Assembly: GCA_033964015.1 (NCBI GenBank)
Contig: JAWWUD010000057.1
Coordinates: 186,001 to 250,000, forward strand
Source of the DNA: Scolanthus callimorphus
Lineage: Eukaryota; Cnidaria; Anthozoa; Actiniaria; Edwardsiidae
Direction: 5' to 3'
DNA length: 64,000 bases
Shown here: piece after piece, positions 43,273 through 55,337 of the stretch
Layout: each line of letters starts with the position of its first letter
Position numbering within the stretch: the stretch's first letter is position 1
Notes under the pieces: generated by a model
Database searches by the model: none
What the model saw: the letters and a program-made list of their open reading frames with translations, nothing else
What the model was told of the DNA's origin: nothing
Made by a program: the position numbers and the translations under genes

Positions 43273-44190
43273 CTGCAAAAACGAAAAAATTTGAAGGAAA
43301 ATTATATATGTGGAAATAAAGAAAGTTGTGACCCCTAAGTCGAGCAACCCCGGAATACCCCGCCCGAGGGCAGAGTAATTAAGGCTATTAGACAAGCCCT
43401 CCGAGGTGCGAAAAGTTGAACGGGAGCAGCGAAAAATTGGCCTAGAAATGGGGACAATACAAGGGTGATCGAAATCTTTTGTCGAATAAGCGCGCAATAT
43501 AGAAAATTGTCCTATATCACTATGACGACGTATCAAAACATTCTATTGTTTTAGCGCTATGAATCATGGTCGCCAGAGAGGGGACAGCAGCATTAAAAAT
43601 GACCAAAACATAATGAAAATGCCATTATATTGTAAAGCAAGGTCGTACGCTAGAATATAGGAAATCACATCCAGAAATGGAACTTTTATAATTTTAGCTA
43701 TCTTGGTCATTAAAAACAAAGCATGACGTCATAGTGATATAGAGCAAATGGTTTACCATAATGATGTACGAGAACGGAAATGACCCATTTTAAATACAAG
43801 CTCAAAATTTCGTATACAAAAATTCTATGATCAAAAATACTAAATGAATTTTTTTTTTATTTTAATATGGGTATAGATAATAATGGAACAAAGTTTGCAT
43901 AATTCACGAACCCGCAGTAAATGTAATACCCCTAGTTGCTGTAGCTATGTCGGACAAGCCAAATTGTATCTTTTGCATAAAGCATGGAAAACAAAATTAA
44001 AGCCTTGAATTCTAACGTAATCAATACAGCAGCTTTTAAAAACCAGGGTGACATTTCAAAATCCTGTGACGACACGGATAAATAATTGCAACCAATTGAA
44101 TAAGTCAGCGATACAGCTCGCTTCCAAACTGGAAAAATAGTAACAGCGTGGAAACGCAAAGCGGAAAATACTAGGGTAGGAGTGAGAATT
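43273..44190. other. interior of the PAT-like element, putative intron 3' part
   Basis: AT-rich sequence between the splice acceptor at 43273 and the satellite array. No coding sequence is recognised. TATCACTATGACG occurs at 43515 and its inverted complement at about 43730, bounding a 230-bp segment that may be a small insertion. Confidence 0.5.
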
Positions 44191-44194
44191 AAAC

Positions 44195-45780
44195 GTACCC
44201 AATACGCCAGCGAAAACTATGGAAATTATAAGAGCATGACCGCATGCAAAACGGGAAAAACAATTCGCTTCCAATGGCGGGATAAATCGCTTCCAACTGA
44301 TGAAAATTTAGGCAATCAAACTGAATAGGGATAACAGATACTTTTAATGTAAAAAATACGCCGGCGAGAGAACTCGTTTCCAACTGGGGGACATTTAACC
44401 AACGTGACAACACGCAATGCGGAACCACTTCGCAACCAAACTAAATAGGAATATAGGAGAGATAATTTAACTAACCAATACGCCAGCGAGAGAACTCGCT
44501 TCCAACTGGGGAAAATTTAACAGTGTGACGACACGCATGCGGAATGTACTTCGCAGCCAAAGTGAATAAGGATAGGAGAAATAATTTAACGTAACAAATA
44601 CGTTTGCGAGAGAACCCGCTTCCAAACTGGGGAAATTTTAGTACGTGAAAACACGCCATGCGGAATACACTTCGCAGCCAAACTGAATAGGGATGGAGCT
44701 AATTTTAACGTAACAAATACGCCCGCGAGAGAAACTCGCTTCCAAACTGGGGAATTATACAGCGTGACAACACGCAATGCGGAATACACTCGCAACCAAA
44801 CTGAATAGGGATAGGAGAGCTAATTTAACGTAACAAATACGCTAGCGAGAGAACTCGCTTCCAAACTGGGGGAATTTAACCGCGTGACAACACGCAACGC
44901 GGAATACACTTCGCAACCAAACTGAATAGGGATAGGAGCTAATTTAACGTAACAAATACGCTAGCGAGAGAACTCGCTTCCAAACTAACGGAATTTTAAC
45001 AGCGTGACAACACGCAATGCGAATACCTTCGCAACCAAACTGAATAGGGATAGGAGAGCTAATTTAACGTAACAAATACGCTCGCGAGAGAACTCGCTTC
45101 CAAACTGGAGGAATTTTAGCAGCGTGACAACACGCAATGCGAATACACTTCGCAGCCAAACTGAACAGGATAGGAGAGCTAATTTTAAACGTAACAAAAT
45201 ACGCCAGCGAGAGAACTCGCTTCCAAACTGGGGAATTTTTAACAGCGTGACAACACGCAATGCGGAATACACTTCGCAACCAACTGAATAGGGATAGGAG
45301 AGCTAATTTAACGTAACAAATACGCTCGCGAGAGAACTCGCTTCCAAACTGGAGGAATTTTCACAGCGTGACAACACGCAATGCGGAATACACTTCGCAA
45401 CCAAACTGAATAGGGATACTAGAGCTAATTTAACGTAACAAATACGCTCGCGAGAGAACTCGCTTCCAAACGGGAGGAATTTTAACAGCGTGACAACACG
45501 CAATGCGGAATACACTTCGCAGCCAACTGAACAGGAATAGGAGAGCTAATTTTAAACGTAACAAAATACGCCAGCGAGAAACTCGCTTCCAACTGGGGGA
45601 ATTTTAACAGCGTGACAGCACGCCATGCGGATACACTTCGCGGCCAAACTGAATAGGAATAGGAGAGGCTAATTTTAACGTAACAAAATACGCCAGCGAG
45701 AGAACTCGCTTCCAAACTGGGGGAATTTTAACAGCGTGACAGCACGCATGCGGAATACACTTCGCGGCCAAACTGAACAA
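44195..45780. repeat. 120-bp satellite array, about 13 units
   Basis: The unit begins near CGTAACAAATACGC, contains GCGAGAGAACTCGCTTCC, then CAGCGTGACAACACGCAATG and ACTTCGCAACCAAACTGAAT. Unit anchors (GCGAGAG) lie near 44361, 44482, 44602, 44722, 44842, 44961, 45081, 45204, 45324, 45446, 45571 and 45692, with a degenerate unit before. Two dyads per unit: GCGAGAGAACTCGC and GCGTGACAACACGC. It sits inside the PAT-like element, between its first exon and RT region. Confidence 0.92.
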
Positions 45781-45898
45781 ACTGAACAGAAGATAGTAAA
45801 AACAAGGAAGGAACACAAACTGGCAAGACTATCGCCTCTAAACTGTGGGAGAATGGAGGAGAAAGCCAAAAACACAGAGATTAAAGATAAATACTCAC

Positions 45899-46028
45899 AG
45901 GGGCTTCTGGAACAACCGGCACAGCGGCGGCAAACAGCAACTGGCATCTCAGCGGCCAAGACCGGGGCCGGCGGATCAACGGCTGCAACAACTTCTGGAG
46001 CGGGGGGAACAACGGGTATGTGGGCCAT
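45899..46028 (-). CDS. putative 5' exon of the PAT-like element
   Basis: ATG at 46028, just inside repeat A1, opens 43 codons (MAHIPVVPPAPEVV..., Pro/Ala/Val-rich, ending in CRRCAGCSRSP) and then meets the donor GTGAGTAT at 45898. The next plausible acceptor on this strand is at 43273. The simple join does not keep the frame of the NLS, so a missing exon or an indel must be assumed. This exon is an inference from position, ATG and donor. Confidence 0.45.
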
Positions 46029-46058
46029 GGCGCAGCGATGAAAATATGAACCAACTAG

Positions 46059-46249
46059 CAATGTGAACTACGGCGCTCTCCCGGCAGTGGAAAAGACTAA
46101 CTACGCCAGAAAGATGTATTTTGGCTTCTTATAAAGCTGGAATGGAATGCTATTAATAACACATTCCAATGCTCACTATGAGAGAGTTAACGATGAGGTA
46201 ACTAGTTGATTTTAGGCTATTGTCAACGGAAATACCAAGTGAGAATAGT
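46059..46249 (-). repeat. split direct repeat A1
   Basis: Outer 5' repeat of the PAT-like element, 191 bp, ending in AATAGT. The next bases, CCAGTCATTCTATGG, belong to a different repeat that also occurs at 53245-53310. Confidence 0.9.
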
Positions 46250-46595
46250 CCAGTCATTCTATGGAAAAAAATGGTCAACCCGTCACTAATTGCAACAGAA
46301 GGTTTCTCGACCGTTTCAGGTGCAGAAAGTCCCCCTTTATAACATACTAAAAGTCCTAAGAAATCTATCACGGAACACAGTGAAAAATAGCGTTTTTTAG
46401 GTCGCCTTGGAAAAGATTTTTTTCTGCATGAGAACGAGGCTGTGCATAATACTTCCTAAATATTATCCAAGATTCTTTCTTTTGTGCAAGGAAATGTCCA
46501 AATGATATCCAAAATTTCAATCCTAATACTAGAAGTATCTATGTAGATAGTGAAGTTCGGAGGGGAAGCTACTCTTTGCAGAAAGTTTTTTGTTT

Positions 46596-46898
46596 AGGCC
46601 CCGTCCCCCGTATCCGATATTTTTGTACTCGCAACTTTTTCTTTCCGGATATGGCTATCGTCCACACGTATCCGGTGATTTCGTAGACGAATAGGGATAT
46701 TTTTGAATCCGATCTCGAGAGTGGAACTTTTTTGAATCCGATAACATTTCGGAGACATGTGGACAATCAAATCCGGATATTTCTGATACGAATGACTGGA
46801 TTTGTCTGCGAATTTGCTGGATGTGTGTGGACGATAGCAGTATCCGGAAAGAAAACGTTTCGGATTAAAAAATATCCGGGTATGTGTGGACGGGGCCT
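46596..46898. mobile_element. MITE, AGGCCCCGTCC ends
   Basis: Inverted ends AGGCCCCGTCC / GGACGGGGCCT. The interior is full of inverted TATCCGGA and GTCCACAC words (for example CTTTCCGGATATGG / GTATCCGGAAAG). About 300 bp, noncoding. Confidence 0.7.
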
Positions 46899-49290
46899 AG
46901 TAGTGTATAAAATGAGGCGTCTGAATATTGTAAGCAGCGCAAGAATGTGATCTGAAGGCTGCCACATTTCAACTGTTGCTTTGTAGCTGCTCCAGGGATG
47001 TTTCTACAGTTCTGACGAACATTTCAGAAAATAGCACTCTTGTTACAATTAAATGTCTGCTTGCTCTGCTATGAAACAAAGTTTTTTGTTTACTTTAATC
47101 CTCTAACAAATCAACATTGGACGTGAACAGTGATCAAATGGTTCTGCACAGTTATTTGATTTCTGAACATATTTTGCAATCTTCAGTTATCCAAATGTAT
47201 GAGGGGTGTAGACATTTGCACAATAAATATCAATGTACACATATGTTTCAGGAATTAGGTCAGAAACAAGCAGGGATTTGCAATTGCAGTAGCTTGGTTT
47301 TCTTGTGTTGGTTGTATTTTTGCTGCACAGCCATTTTCTTGATTCAGTTCTGGCATTGTTCAAACGAGTAATAATAACAGCATTATACTTTTCATGCATG
47401 AGATACAGCATCGAAACCAGTTTTTTCCATTATTTTACCAAAGCCAGACATTTTGTTGTTGACATAATTATTTTCATAACAGACACTGGTGTCCTTTTAA
47501 GGATTTAAGGATTTAAAGTTGATGTCTATGCTTGGTGTTTCTGACACTCTGTAAAAGCTTCCAAATTGTCTCAAATTTGTTCTCGTTGTTTATAAAACGC
47601 AGTACATGGGCCCCTTGCTATATAATTGCACAACAACTCCTTGCCCATATCCATTTTTAAACCTTGTTTGGATTAGCAGTAACAATTAGTTTTGGTTCCG
47701 AGACAGCTGTTTTCTCTGCAATGATAATAAATGATGTCTCTCCCTTGTTTTGTTGCTTGCTGTAGAGATGGAGGGTTCCATGTAGATTATGTCAAGTGAA
47801 TCATTTTCACATAAATCAGTGGATGGCACTTGCAACCACTGAAGAGTATGTTGTGCCGGTTGCTTAGAGGGGTTATTCGTTATGACTCTAGGATGGATCT
47901 ACAAAAAATTAAAAAAATATTTAAAAAGAAGAAGAACAACAACACGAAAGATTCTATTATCATTTACCTGGACAAACACGTTAAATGGTATTGCATAAAG
48001 GATGCGCTATTTTTGGAAAAAAATTTGTGCTTTGTACTACAGCAGCTTACTATGAGTTGCCTGTTAATGTATTCATCTTTATTACTGGTTTGCAACTACA
48101 GCACCTTACTAATAGCTGCTCATCTATAATTTGGTTAGCTCTCAACTAATTGATTTTATTATAACATGCACAGCAAGTTGCTTGTGCTATCGTTTCAAGT
48201 CTATTTTCCCCACACCGGGGGATAAATCCCTCCAAGTTGGAGGAGACCTGATTATTACAGGCAGCTCCCGCAATATATGGGGAGATTTGGCAAAGCCAAA
48301 CGTCTTGTGTTCTTGTTCGACAGCAACAACTGCAGCCGTTGATGGTCGTCCGTTCGAAATTCGCTCTAGAACTCGGGAAAGGCAGTGAAATGTTCTCACA
48401 CCAGTGAAAAATACGTTTTGTAAGCTGCGATAACTTGTTAAAAGTAATTGAGGCAATTTATAGCTTTAACTTACCGATAATCTCAGTCAAACTTCCCAAT
48501 AAACATCCACATCGAACAGCTAGCCCACGAGGAAAGAAATCTACCTGTGCAAAGGAGCACGGGAGGCGTGCCACGGAACGGACCCAAATGACACTCGCCG
48601 ATAAGAAATAATCGTACTGCGCATGCACCACAGGTACAAGAAACAAGAGGCTGCAATCAGGTTTGTAAAACAGTATAAAAACAAATGTAAAGCGACATGT
48701 AAATGCATACTAACGTGCAAATGAAGGCAAGATTAGACTTGCTCTCCGCTCGCTGCGCTCGCTCCGAGCAATTAATATTAGTCATATAGACTAAGTTTTT
48801 ATTCATTTTTTTATTTTTCTCTCAACGGTCAACGCTGAGTATTTCTTGCTGAAAATTTCTTGAGCAGTTGAGCATTAATAGAATGTTGAACTCGCAATTT
48901 TCTTGCTCGCATGCTTGACACCACAATCTGCCTCAAACAACCTGAGTTTACATTATTATGAATATAAAATAAAGTTGATTGAATCTGCTACGAATGCGAA
49001 GGTCTAGCTAGCTACCTAATTGAGTAAAGCCCGTCACTACTAAAAGTGTTGCGTTTCTTTGCCGCCACACAAGCATCTGAATAGAGAACCGCTCGGGAAG
49101 AATTGCCTCAGTTACTATAGGAAGATTAGAAATCATCTTTCTACAGGTAAACATACCAAAGAATCAGCCGTCAACTCAACTCTCTGGAGCAGTTTTGTCG
49201 AGAGTACGCGGGATTAGCAGTGAGGGTTTTCCCTGCTAATTATGCACACGTTAATAAAGGCGACTGCGAGTGTTCCAAATTTATATTTAG
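46899..49290. other. gene-poor stretch
   Basis: About 2.4 kb without a supported gene. On the minus strand, 48187-48430 is open and follows an AG at 48430, and a GTAAGT donor lies near 48472, but I recognise no product. A GCTCGCTGCGCTCGCTC box near 48742-48760 resembles one at 7759-7780 upstream of the transposase. Confidence 0.5.
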
Positions 49291-49300
49291 CCATTTCATT

Positions 49301-50574
49301 GGAGAGGACAAAACATGGAGTAGTACTCCATGGAGTACCCTTTGGAGTACCTAAATGGAGTACCCCTGAAAAGTGTCCGTGATCATTTCATGTACGCACC
49401 TTTGTTTACCTCAAGCGTGAATGCTCATCGATGTTCAGCATTAAAGTTCAGCGATTTTGGCCGCCATCTTGAAATTTAGCGGTTGTACTTCAAGTATGCA
49501 TCATGTTAGTGTATCATGTTAGTATCGGTTAGTACAACATCTACATACACTTCACACCTATCCACACCATCATCATATCATCATCATTAAAACACAGCTC
49601 ATTTGCCCCTAATAATCAAAATAATCCTCCAGGTTGATAGAAAACCTTTTAAGTGGTAGACAACAGCTATCCACACCATCAACGGCTATCCACACCATCA
49701 TCCACACCATTGTGGATTGTCACCAATCCACACTATCATCATCACCTTTCACACCATCACCAGCTATCCACACTATCATCACCTATCCACACCATCATCC
49801 GCTATCCATACTATCATCACCCATCCACACCATCATCACCTATCCATACTGTCATCACCATCATCCATACTGTCATCTATTTATTTATTTTATTTATTTA
49901 TTTAATAGCTTTCACCAATTCACAATATAATTTACAAAAATAAACAATAGCACGAAAAAAATATAAACAATGATAACAAAACTTTGGTGAGGGTCGCACA
50001 ACAGAGCGAGGCTCCAATTAGTGCGCCCGTTTCCAAATTAAGTGCGCCCTATCCATACCATCATCACCTATCCACACTATCACCAACTATTCGCACCATC
50101 ACAAGCTATCCCCACAATCGTCACCTATCCATGATAGTGATGATAGTGCATGGTGATAGGTGACTATGGCATGGATAGCTGTAGTGTGGATAGGTGATGA
50201 TAGCTGGTGATAGCATGGATAGCTGTTGGTGTGGATAGCTGTGATAAAATGGATAGCTTGTGATGGTTTGGATAGGTGATGACAGTGTGGATAGCTGGTG
50301 ATGGTGCGGATAGCTGGTGAGGTGCGGAGTTTACTTTGACTGTGCATAACATGATACACTTCAGTTCAGGATCCGTACTTGAAGTACCAACATCTAAATT
50401 TCAAGATGGCGGCCAAATTCGCTGAACTTTAATACTTGAACATCGATGAGCATTCACGCTTGAAATTAATAAAGGTACGTACATGGAAATGATCATGGAC
50501 ACTTTTAGGGTACTCCATTTTAGGTACTCCAAAAGGGTACTCCATGGAGTAGTACTCCATGTTTTGTCCTCTCC
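49301..50574. mobile_element. MULE-like hairpin element with 10-bp target duplication
   Basis: Terminal arms of about 200 bp start GGAGAGGACAAAACATGGAG and end with the exact complement. CCATTTCATT flanks both sides (49291-49300 and 50575-50584). Inside, TATCCACACCATCATC-type microsatellites occur on the left (49555-49870) and their complement on the right (50045-50335), so the whole 1274 bp can fold. Long TIRs and a 9-11 bp duplication fit the Mutator superfamily. No transposase is present. Confidence 0.85.
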
Positions 50575-50584
50575 CCATTTCATT

Positions 50585-53300
50585 GCAATGTATTCTATGT
50601 AGAAATATCTAATTCTTCGATTTTAAAAGAGCAATTTTAGAAAAACAATGAGCATGAGTTTTTCAAAAGTTTATTTGCTTGTCAACTGAACGCTACATTC
50701 ACTGATTACACGAACTAGTCAGTTCAAGTGTTCTAGCCAATATTAATTTTGTATCATATTATTTCAGAGGAGCAAACTTTTCATTTTTGCCACATAATAA
50801 TTTTCCAGCAAGATTTGCCGAAAATTAGGCAAAGTGTTTGCTCTAAGACTGTGGTCGCACACACACACACATCCAAATGACAAAAAGTTCCACATAAAAG
50901 GGCTTCGTTTTTCGAATTCAGGCGGGACAAAAGAGAATGAATACTAAAAAATGATGAATTAGTGATTAATGGGCAAAACGGAAGACTGCGATAACTTGGC
51001 ATACAGGCAGTTATTATACTTGCTTTTCCTAGCGACTTTTGACAGCGGTTTCTCAATAAAATTGCATTCAAACCACGTTGGTCCGCTTTTCCTATCAATC
51101 ATCCCCCCCCCCCCCCTCCCCGGCCTGGTAGCACTAGCGTGAAATAGGTTTGCCATTGCTTTCCTATTTCTGCCTCTGTTTAGAGTTTATATTTCATTGA
51201 CAGCGAATTCTATTGTTCCTTCAAAAGTCTGGCAAAAAAGACAGCGCTAAGGCTGCTCGTCGGCGCTGTTGTGTTTTAGTCAATCAGCTGGCAAAGCTTT
51301 ATATTGCAAAGTCAGAAAGTCTGCCCAAGTCTTGCCAAGTGCGGCCCTGAACTGCTCTGTCGGGAGACTAACATACTAATTTCTGTTTGCCGTTTGCATA
51401 CGCACTACGATAGCGCTGTTACACGGGCTGCACCTATCCCTGCTCGTTCGCGTAGAGAGCACATTGTTTCGGTGTCACGCTTACACGGGTGCGACATTTG
51501 AAATCAGCCAAGGGCTAGTGTGTACCCCATTTTGACACTTTCTTTTTTTTCTCAACTTGGAATTCAAATGACATTTTTTTCTTTGCCGCCGGTACACTGC
51601 CAGCAAATAAATCCGAACCCCAAATGGCTGAAGTTTGCCGTGATATGCAGTGAGCAATGCGCATCCAATAGGACGGATGTAATGGTCATACGGGAAAAAA
51701 AGGAGTACACATGAACAAATAATGCTAGCGAAGAGCGCGGTGATGATATTGTGGCAATCCCGGGCACAAATAACAGAATTTTGATCGTGTAAATAACCTC
51801 CGCTAAAACCAAACTCCTTCTTGTTACAACAGAAGGCGCCGCACGTCAAGGGCTGGTGATCATTTATCGCCAGGAGGAGTAATATGATTTTTCTATGTTT
51901 GGGCGAGCGAAAGGGGATCTCTCGAAAGCAACTTTTATTTCATTTGCATTTTCAGAACTGGATACGATAAAAATTGCATCGCGCTTTGCGTCATTTGTTC
52001 CGCGCTTTGCGTCATTTGTTCCGCGCTCACGCACATCGTAGGATTCACCTATCTTAGAAAAGGTTATGAGTAATTTGCGGCGCATGAGGAAGAAAAAAAT
52101 CTACCTGGTTTGTCAACTATATACAAAATGGCATTTTCTCCTACATTTTTTCAGGGCTTGATGAAATGCCTTTATCAAAATCACGCGCACCGAAAGAGGC
52201 ATGCCACAGCCTTTATGCTTCCTATTTGAACTGCCTAGCACTAGTTCAAATAGCGAGTTGTGTGGGATGACGAAAACTCTTTAACAGCTCTAAGGAGCGT
52301 TATTCATAGTACTTTCAGAGGGGGATCACTTCAACTTGTTCGTTTATTCCACACCATACCAGGCGGTCGCACCCCCACACCATACCCGGCGCGGTAGTGA
52401 ATTTGTATTTCATCCCCTAGCAAAAGGCAACACTTTGTGACGCGTTTGGAACGTCCTGAAAATTCGAGCTCAGCTAGGAGTGGAGATGTGTCGGAATATT
52501 CCTTACACACGTCCCTGGGATGGGAAACGACTTCGCGAAACTACACTACAGTGGCGCGTCACTCCAGAATTTCATCTCATTCGATTGTTTCCGAGAGCAC
52601 GTCAACGTGTTCCAGCAGACTTATAGCACTCGAGAGGAGATCGCGGCTGCAGGGGGAAGAGCTGTTGGTTGAGCGCCGGACAACCTTCTACGCATGCAAC
52701 TGTACCACAGGATGTAGCACCAACAGGATGTAGCACACTACGATCATTACTCCTTGCCGCAAGTATAACAGAATGATCACACCCGCCTCATGTTGCCACT
52801 GCAAAGGGACTCTGCAACTCCCCGATTAATGATGATCTCGGGACATTCTTCCCTTTTGAACCTTTGCCTTTAAATACATTTATTATTGCCTATTGAAACA
52901 AAAACGATAACCTTAGAGCTGTTTCATATTTCTGTCGCCTTCGTAAACAATTAACATATGAGGGAGTGGAGAAGACCGAAAACCCAAAACACTCTTTAAG
53001 CGTAATGATATGCAAATACCATATTATTGATTAACAGCTTGTCATTCATAGAATTACGACAAATCCTCGAAAATCGGGAAGAAAATACTATTAAAACGGG
53101 CAAAATAGCGCTACTTCCGGTTTTAGCCTCGTTTTCATGTTGCAGGAGAGCGCGCGTATCAATGATGCTCATTTTAGAGGCTTTCCCGTGCTAGGATTTT
53201 TTAGGACTTTTAGTATGTTGTTTAGTACGTTCAACTGGCCAATATTGTGAAGAAAAACCTTCTGTTGCAATTAGTGACGGGTCAAACCATAGAATGACTG
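50585..53300. other. gene-poor stretch
   Basis: No gene is supported. Contains a (CA)n run near 50858, a poly(C) tract near 51104, and a 21-23 bp tandem (TTTGCGTCATTTGTTCCGCG, 2-3 copies) at 51985-52030. At 53245-53310 lies the repeat shared with 46250-46310 (CTTCTGTTGCAATTAGTGAC). Confidence 0.5.
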
Positions 53301-53469
53301 GACTATATGGGGGTAGCGCTATTTCGAGATACAAAGATACAAAGATACTAAGATACAAAGATTCCTGGTATCGGATTTCTCATATGTATTAGTGTTACCC
53401 AAACGCAAATACACGATAACTGAGCTTCTGATAGAAAAGGACCGGAAGTTGTGAAAGGTAATAACAGGG

Positions 53470-53695
53470 CCGACTCCTACAGCCCTGGATGACCTCCTTC
53501 CTCCACTGAGAGCTCGTACGCTCAGGAGGAGGGGGCATCCTTACTTGCTTCCGCGCGTACGCACTGAGCGGTTTAAGAGCTCTTTCATTAATCGTTGCCT
53601 TTTTTCCTACTTGTAATTAATTATGTATATTGTAAATTTCCACGTCTGTCTGGAGATATTATTGAATAAAGACTATTATTATTATTATTACCCGG
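53470..53695 (+). repeat. LINE-like 3' tail with (TTA)n
   Basis: A GC-rich stretch, then TTGAATAAAGACTATTATTATT and a short (TTA)n end at 53695 resemble the 3' terminus of CR1/L2-type non-LTR elements. A comparable AATAAACTGTATTGTATTGT end lies near 60950. No reverse transcriptase is attached here. Confidence 0.4.
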
Positions 53696-53710
53696 GTTTC
53701 AGCCTCTATA

Positions 53711-55031
53711 CAGGGTCCTGAAGGGGTAAAACGGGAGCCGGGATCGCCTTTTTTTTAGGCCGGGAAAACGGGATTTGGGTTACCGGGAACGGGATTTGTT
53801 TACCGGGAATGGGAATCAAGATGCTTCAACGGGAACGAGATTTTTCTCTCCTTGTATATCCTGTGTATCCTAATAAAAAGTCGTCAATTTATACCATTTT
53901 TTCGCATTTTAAGACTGTTTATCCTGACAGCAGGCTATACCTGAAAATAGAATTTCACTTCTCGCCCCTTCTCAATTAAGGTCCTCGTTTTGCTTTTTTT
54001 TGGTCCCTCGGAATCTGCGAGGTTTTGGTCAACGGTTTGATAACTTGGCATAGGCATTTTCAAAACGGCGGAACCACTTTTTGAATTGAATCGTATGATA
54101 TATCTTTTGTATCAAAATCGAGGACGAGATATCATACGGGCAGGGATCATTTCATTTTCGGGTGGGCGAAAGGGGGGAACTCTCGAAACCTGAAGCCCTG
54201 GAAAGGGGGATCACAAAAAATTCTGCGGAATTATTCCAGCAATTTCTATATCATTTGCATTTTTGTAGTTCTCTTCTTTCAATACGTTAAACATTTCGCA
54301 TAAGGAAGAAACATGTAATATCGCGTTTGAGAACTCCCGCAAACAAAGACAATATGCTCGTGCCGTTTAAATGGAAAGCCCGTTACAAGAACATTTGTAT
54401 CTTAACGAGGAAAAACAAACTCCCCGCGAAAAGCCCTCCAGTGATAGGCCTGGCAGGCAAATACTATGTTCGAAAGAAGCCCGTAAGCGTGAGATCGACG
54501 TTACAAGCATAGAAATTAATCAGTTGGGCCGCAAATATGACGATTTCGTCATTTGCGTCGTGCACGAAGAATACAAACTACAGGCTTTATTTACTATACA
54601 CAAAAATATGCATGTTCATCTACCTTTTTTCTGAGGCTTGATGAAATTCGTTTATCAATTAAAACAGGGCGCAATTTCCTGTAAAATATATCCCATGTTC
54701 AAATAGGGGATCACGAAAAGCCTTTGTAGTGATAGGCCTGGCGGACAAAACTATGTTGGAAAGAAATCGACATTACAAGCATAGCAATTTGGTTGCAATA
54801 ATAACAATTTCGTCATTGGCGGCGTGCATGAACAATAAACCTACAGACCAAGAGATAGTACCGATAAAAGCAAGAATCTCAATTTTAACATCACAGTTTC
54901 GTGCACCGGGATTCTACCGACTGGTCCTACCGGGAACGGGATTTTACCTACTGGGAACGGGATTTTGCGAAAAAAAACGGCCGGGAAAGGGATTGGGACC
55001 CCCCCCCCCCCCCCCCCCCTTCAGGACCCTG
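53711..55031. mobile_element. non-autonomous element, CAGGGTCCTGA ends, 6-bp duplication
   Basis: Ends CAGGGTCCTGAAGG and CCTTCAGGACCCTG. TCTATA borders both sides (53705-53710 and 55032-55037). Subterminal ACCGGGAACGGGATTT units repeat at both ends. A poly(C) tract precedes the right end. No coding capacity. CAGGG ends hint at hAT, though that group usually makes 8-bp duplications. Confidence 0.7.
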
Positions 55032-55337
55032 TCTATAGTATATTTTCTAAGCTAAAATGAGCATTTATATTTTGAAAATATAGAGGCTGAAACTAATACA
55101 TATGAGAAATCCGATACCTTGTATCTTTGTATCTTCATATCTTTGTATCGAACACAGAGCGTGCGCTCAAGCTAGTGTTTTTCTTGGTAAAAAAAAGACA
55201 AGAAATACAAAGAAATCTCACCCAGTTTCTTGATAATAACAGCTAGAAATATAAGTGCAACATTTTCAGGACTTATTTTGGTCATAATATTTCGTTAATT
55301 TGGAGAACGGAGAAAATTGGAAACTCTTGCATCAACT

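Larger units (their letters stand above)
39128..46249 (-). mobile_element. PAT/Ngaro-like YR retroelement with split direct repeats
   Basis: Repeats in minus-strand order: A1 46249-46059 (191 bp), coding region, B1 39537-39460 (78 bp), A2 39462-39272 (191 bp), B2 39205-39128 (78 bp). A1/A2 and B1/B2 have equal lengths and near-identical sequence. This A1...B1-A2-B2 order is the split-direct-repeat pattern of PAT and Ngaro elements of the DIRS order. The trinucleotide AGT is shared by both outer ends and the A2/B1 junction. Coding remnants are RT, RNase H and a zinc-ribbon tyrosine recombinase, all broken by frameshifts. No methyltransferase domain was recognised, so PAT versus Ngaro is open. 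Confidence 0.88.
53326..55155. mobile_element. outer inverted-repeat element with GATACAAAGATAC ends
   Basis: GATACAAAGATACAAAG with GGTATCGGATTTCTCATATG at the left (53328-53395) is inverted at 55085-55155. The body is largely occupied by the inner element at 53711-55031. TTTCAGCCTCTATA appears next to both inner borders in inverted orientation. Confidence 0.6.

Noticed and set aside
44471..45715. Minus-strand repeated peptides (FGSEFSRxRI-like)
   Set aside because: Frames are interrupted in each unit and change phase with unit-length drift; no evidence of coding.
44195..45780. Regularly spaced repeats considered as a CRISPR array
   Set aside because: The whole 120-bp unit repeats with no unique spacers, in a eukaryotic retroelement; it is an ordinary tandem satellite.
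45736..46041. Plus-strand frame of about 100 codons over the end of the PAT-like element
   Set aside because: It overlaps the satellite end and the antisense of the putative first exon; composition is explained by these.
48187..48456. Minus-strand frame with a mitochondrial-targeting look
   Set aside because: It lacks an ATG at the proposed start, no product was recognised and the splice partners are unclear; not strong enough for a gene call.
49634..50359. His/Ser/Tyr-rich frames on both strands
   Set aside because: Translation of the inverted TATCCACACCATC microsatellite arms inside the MULE-like element.
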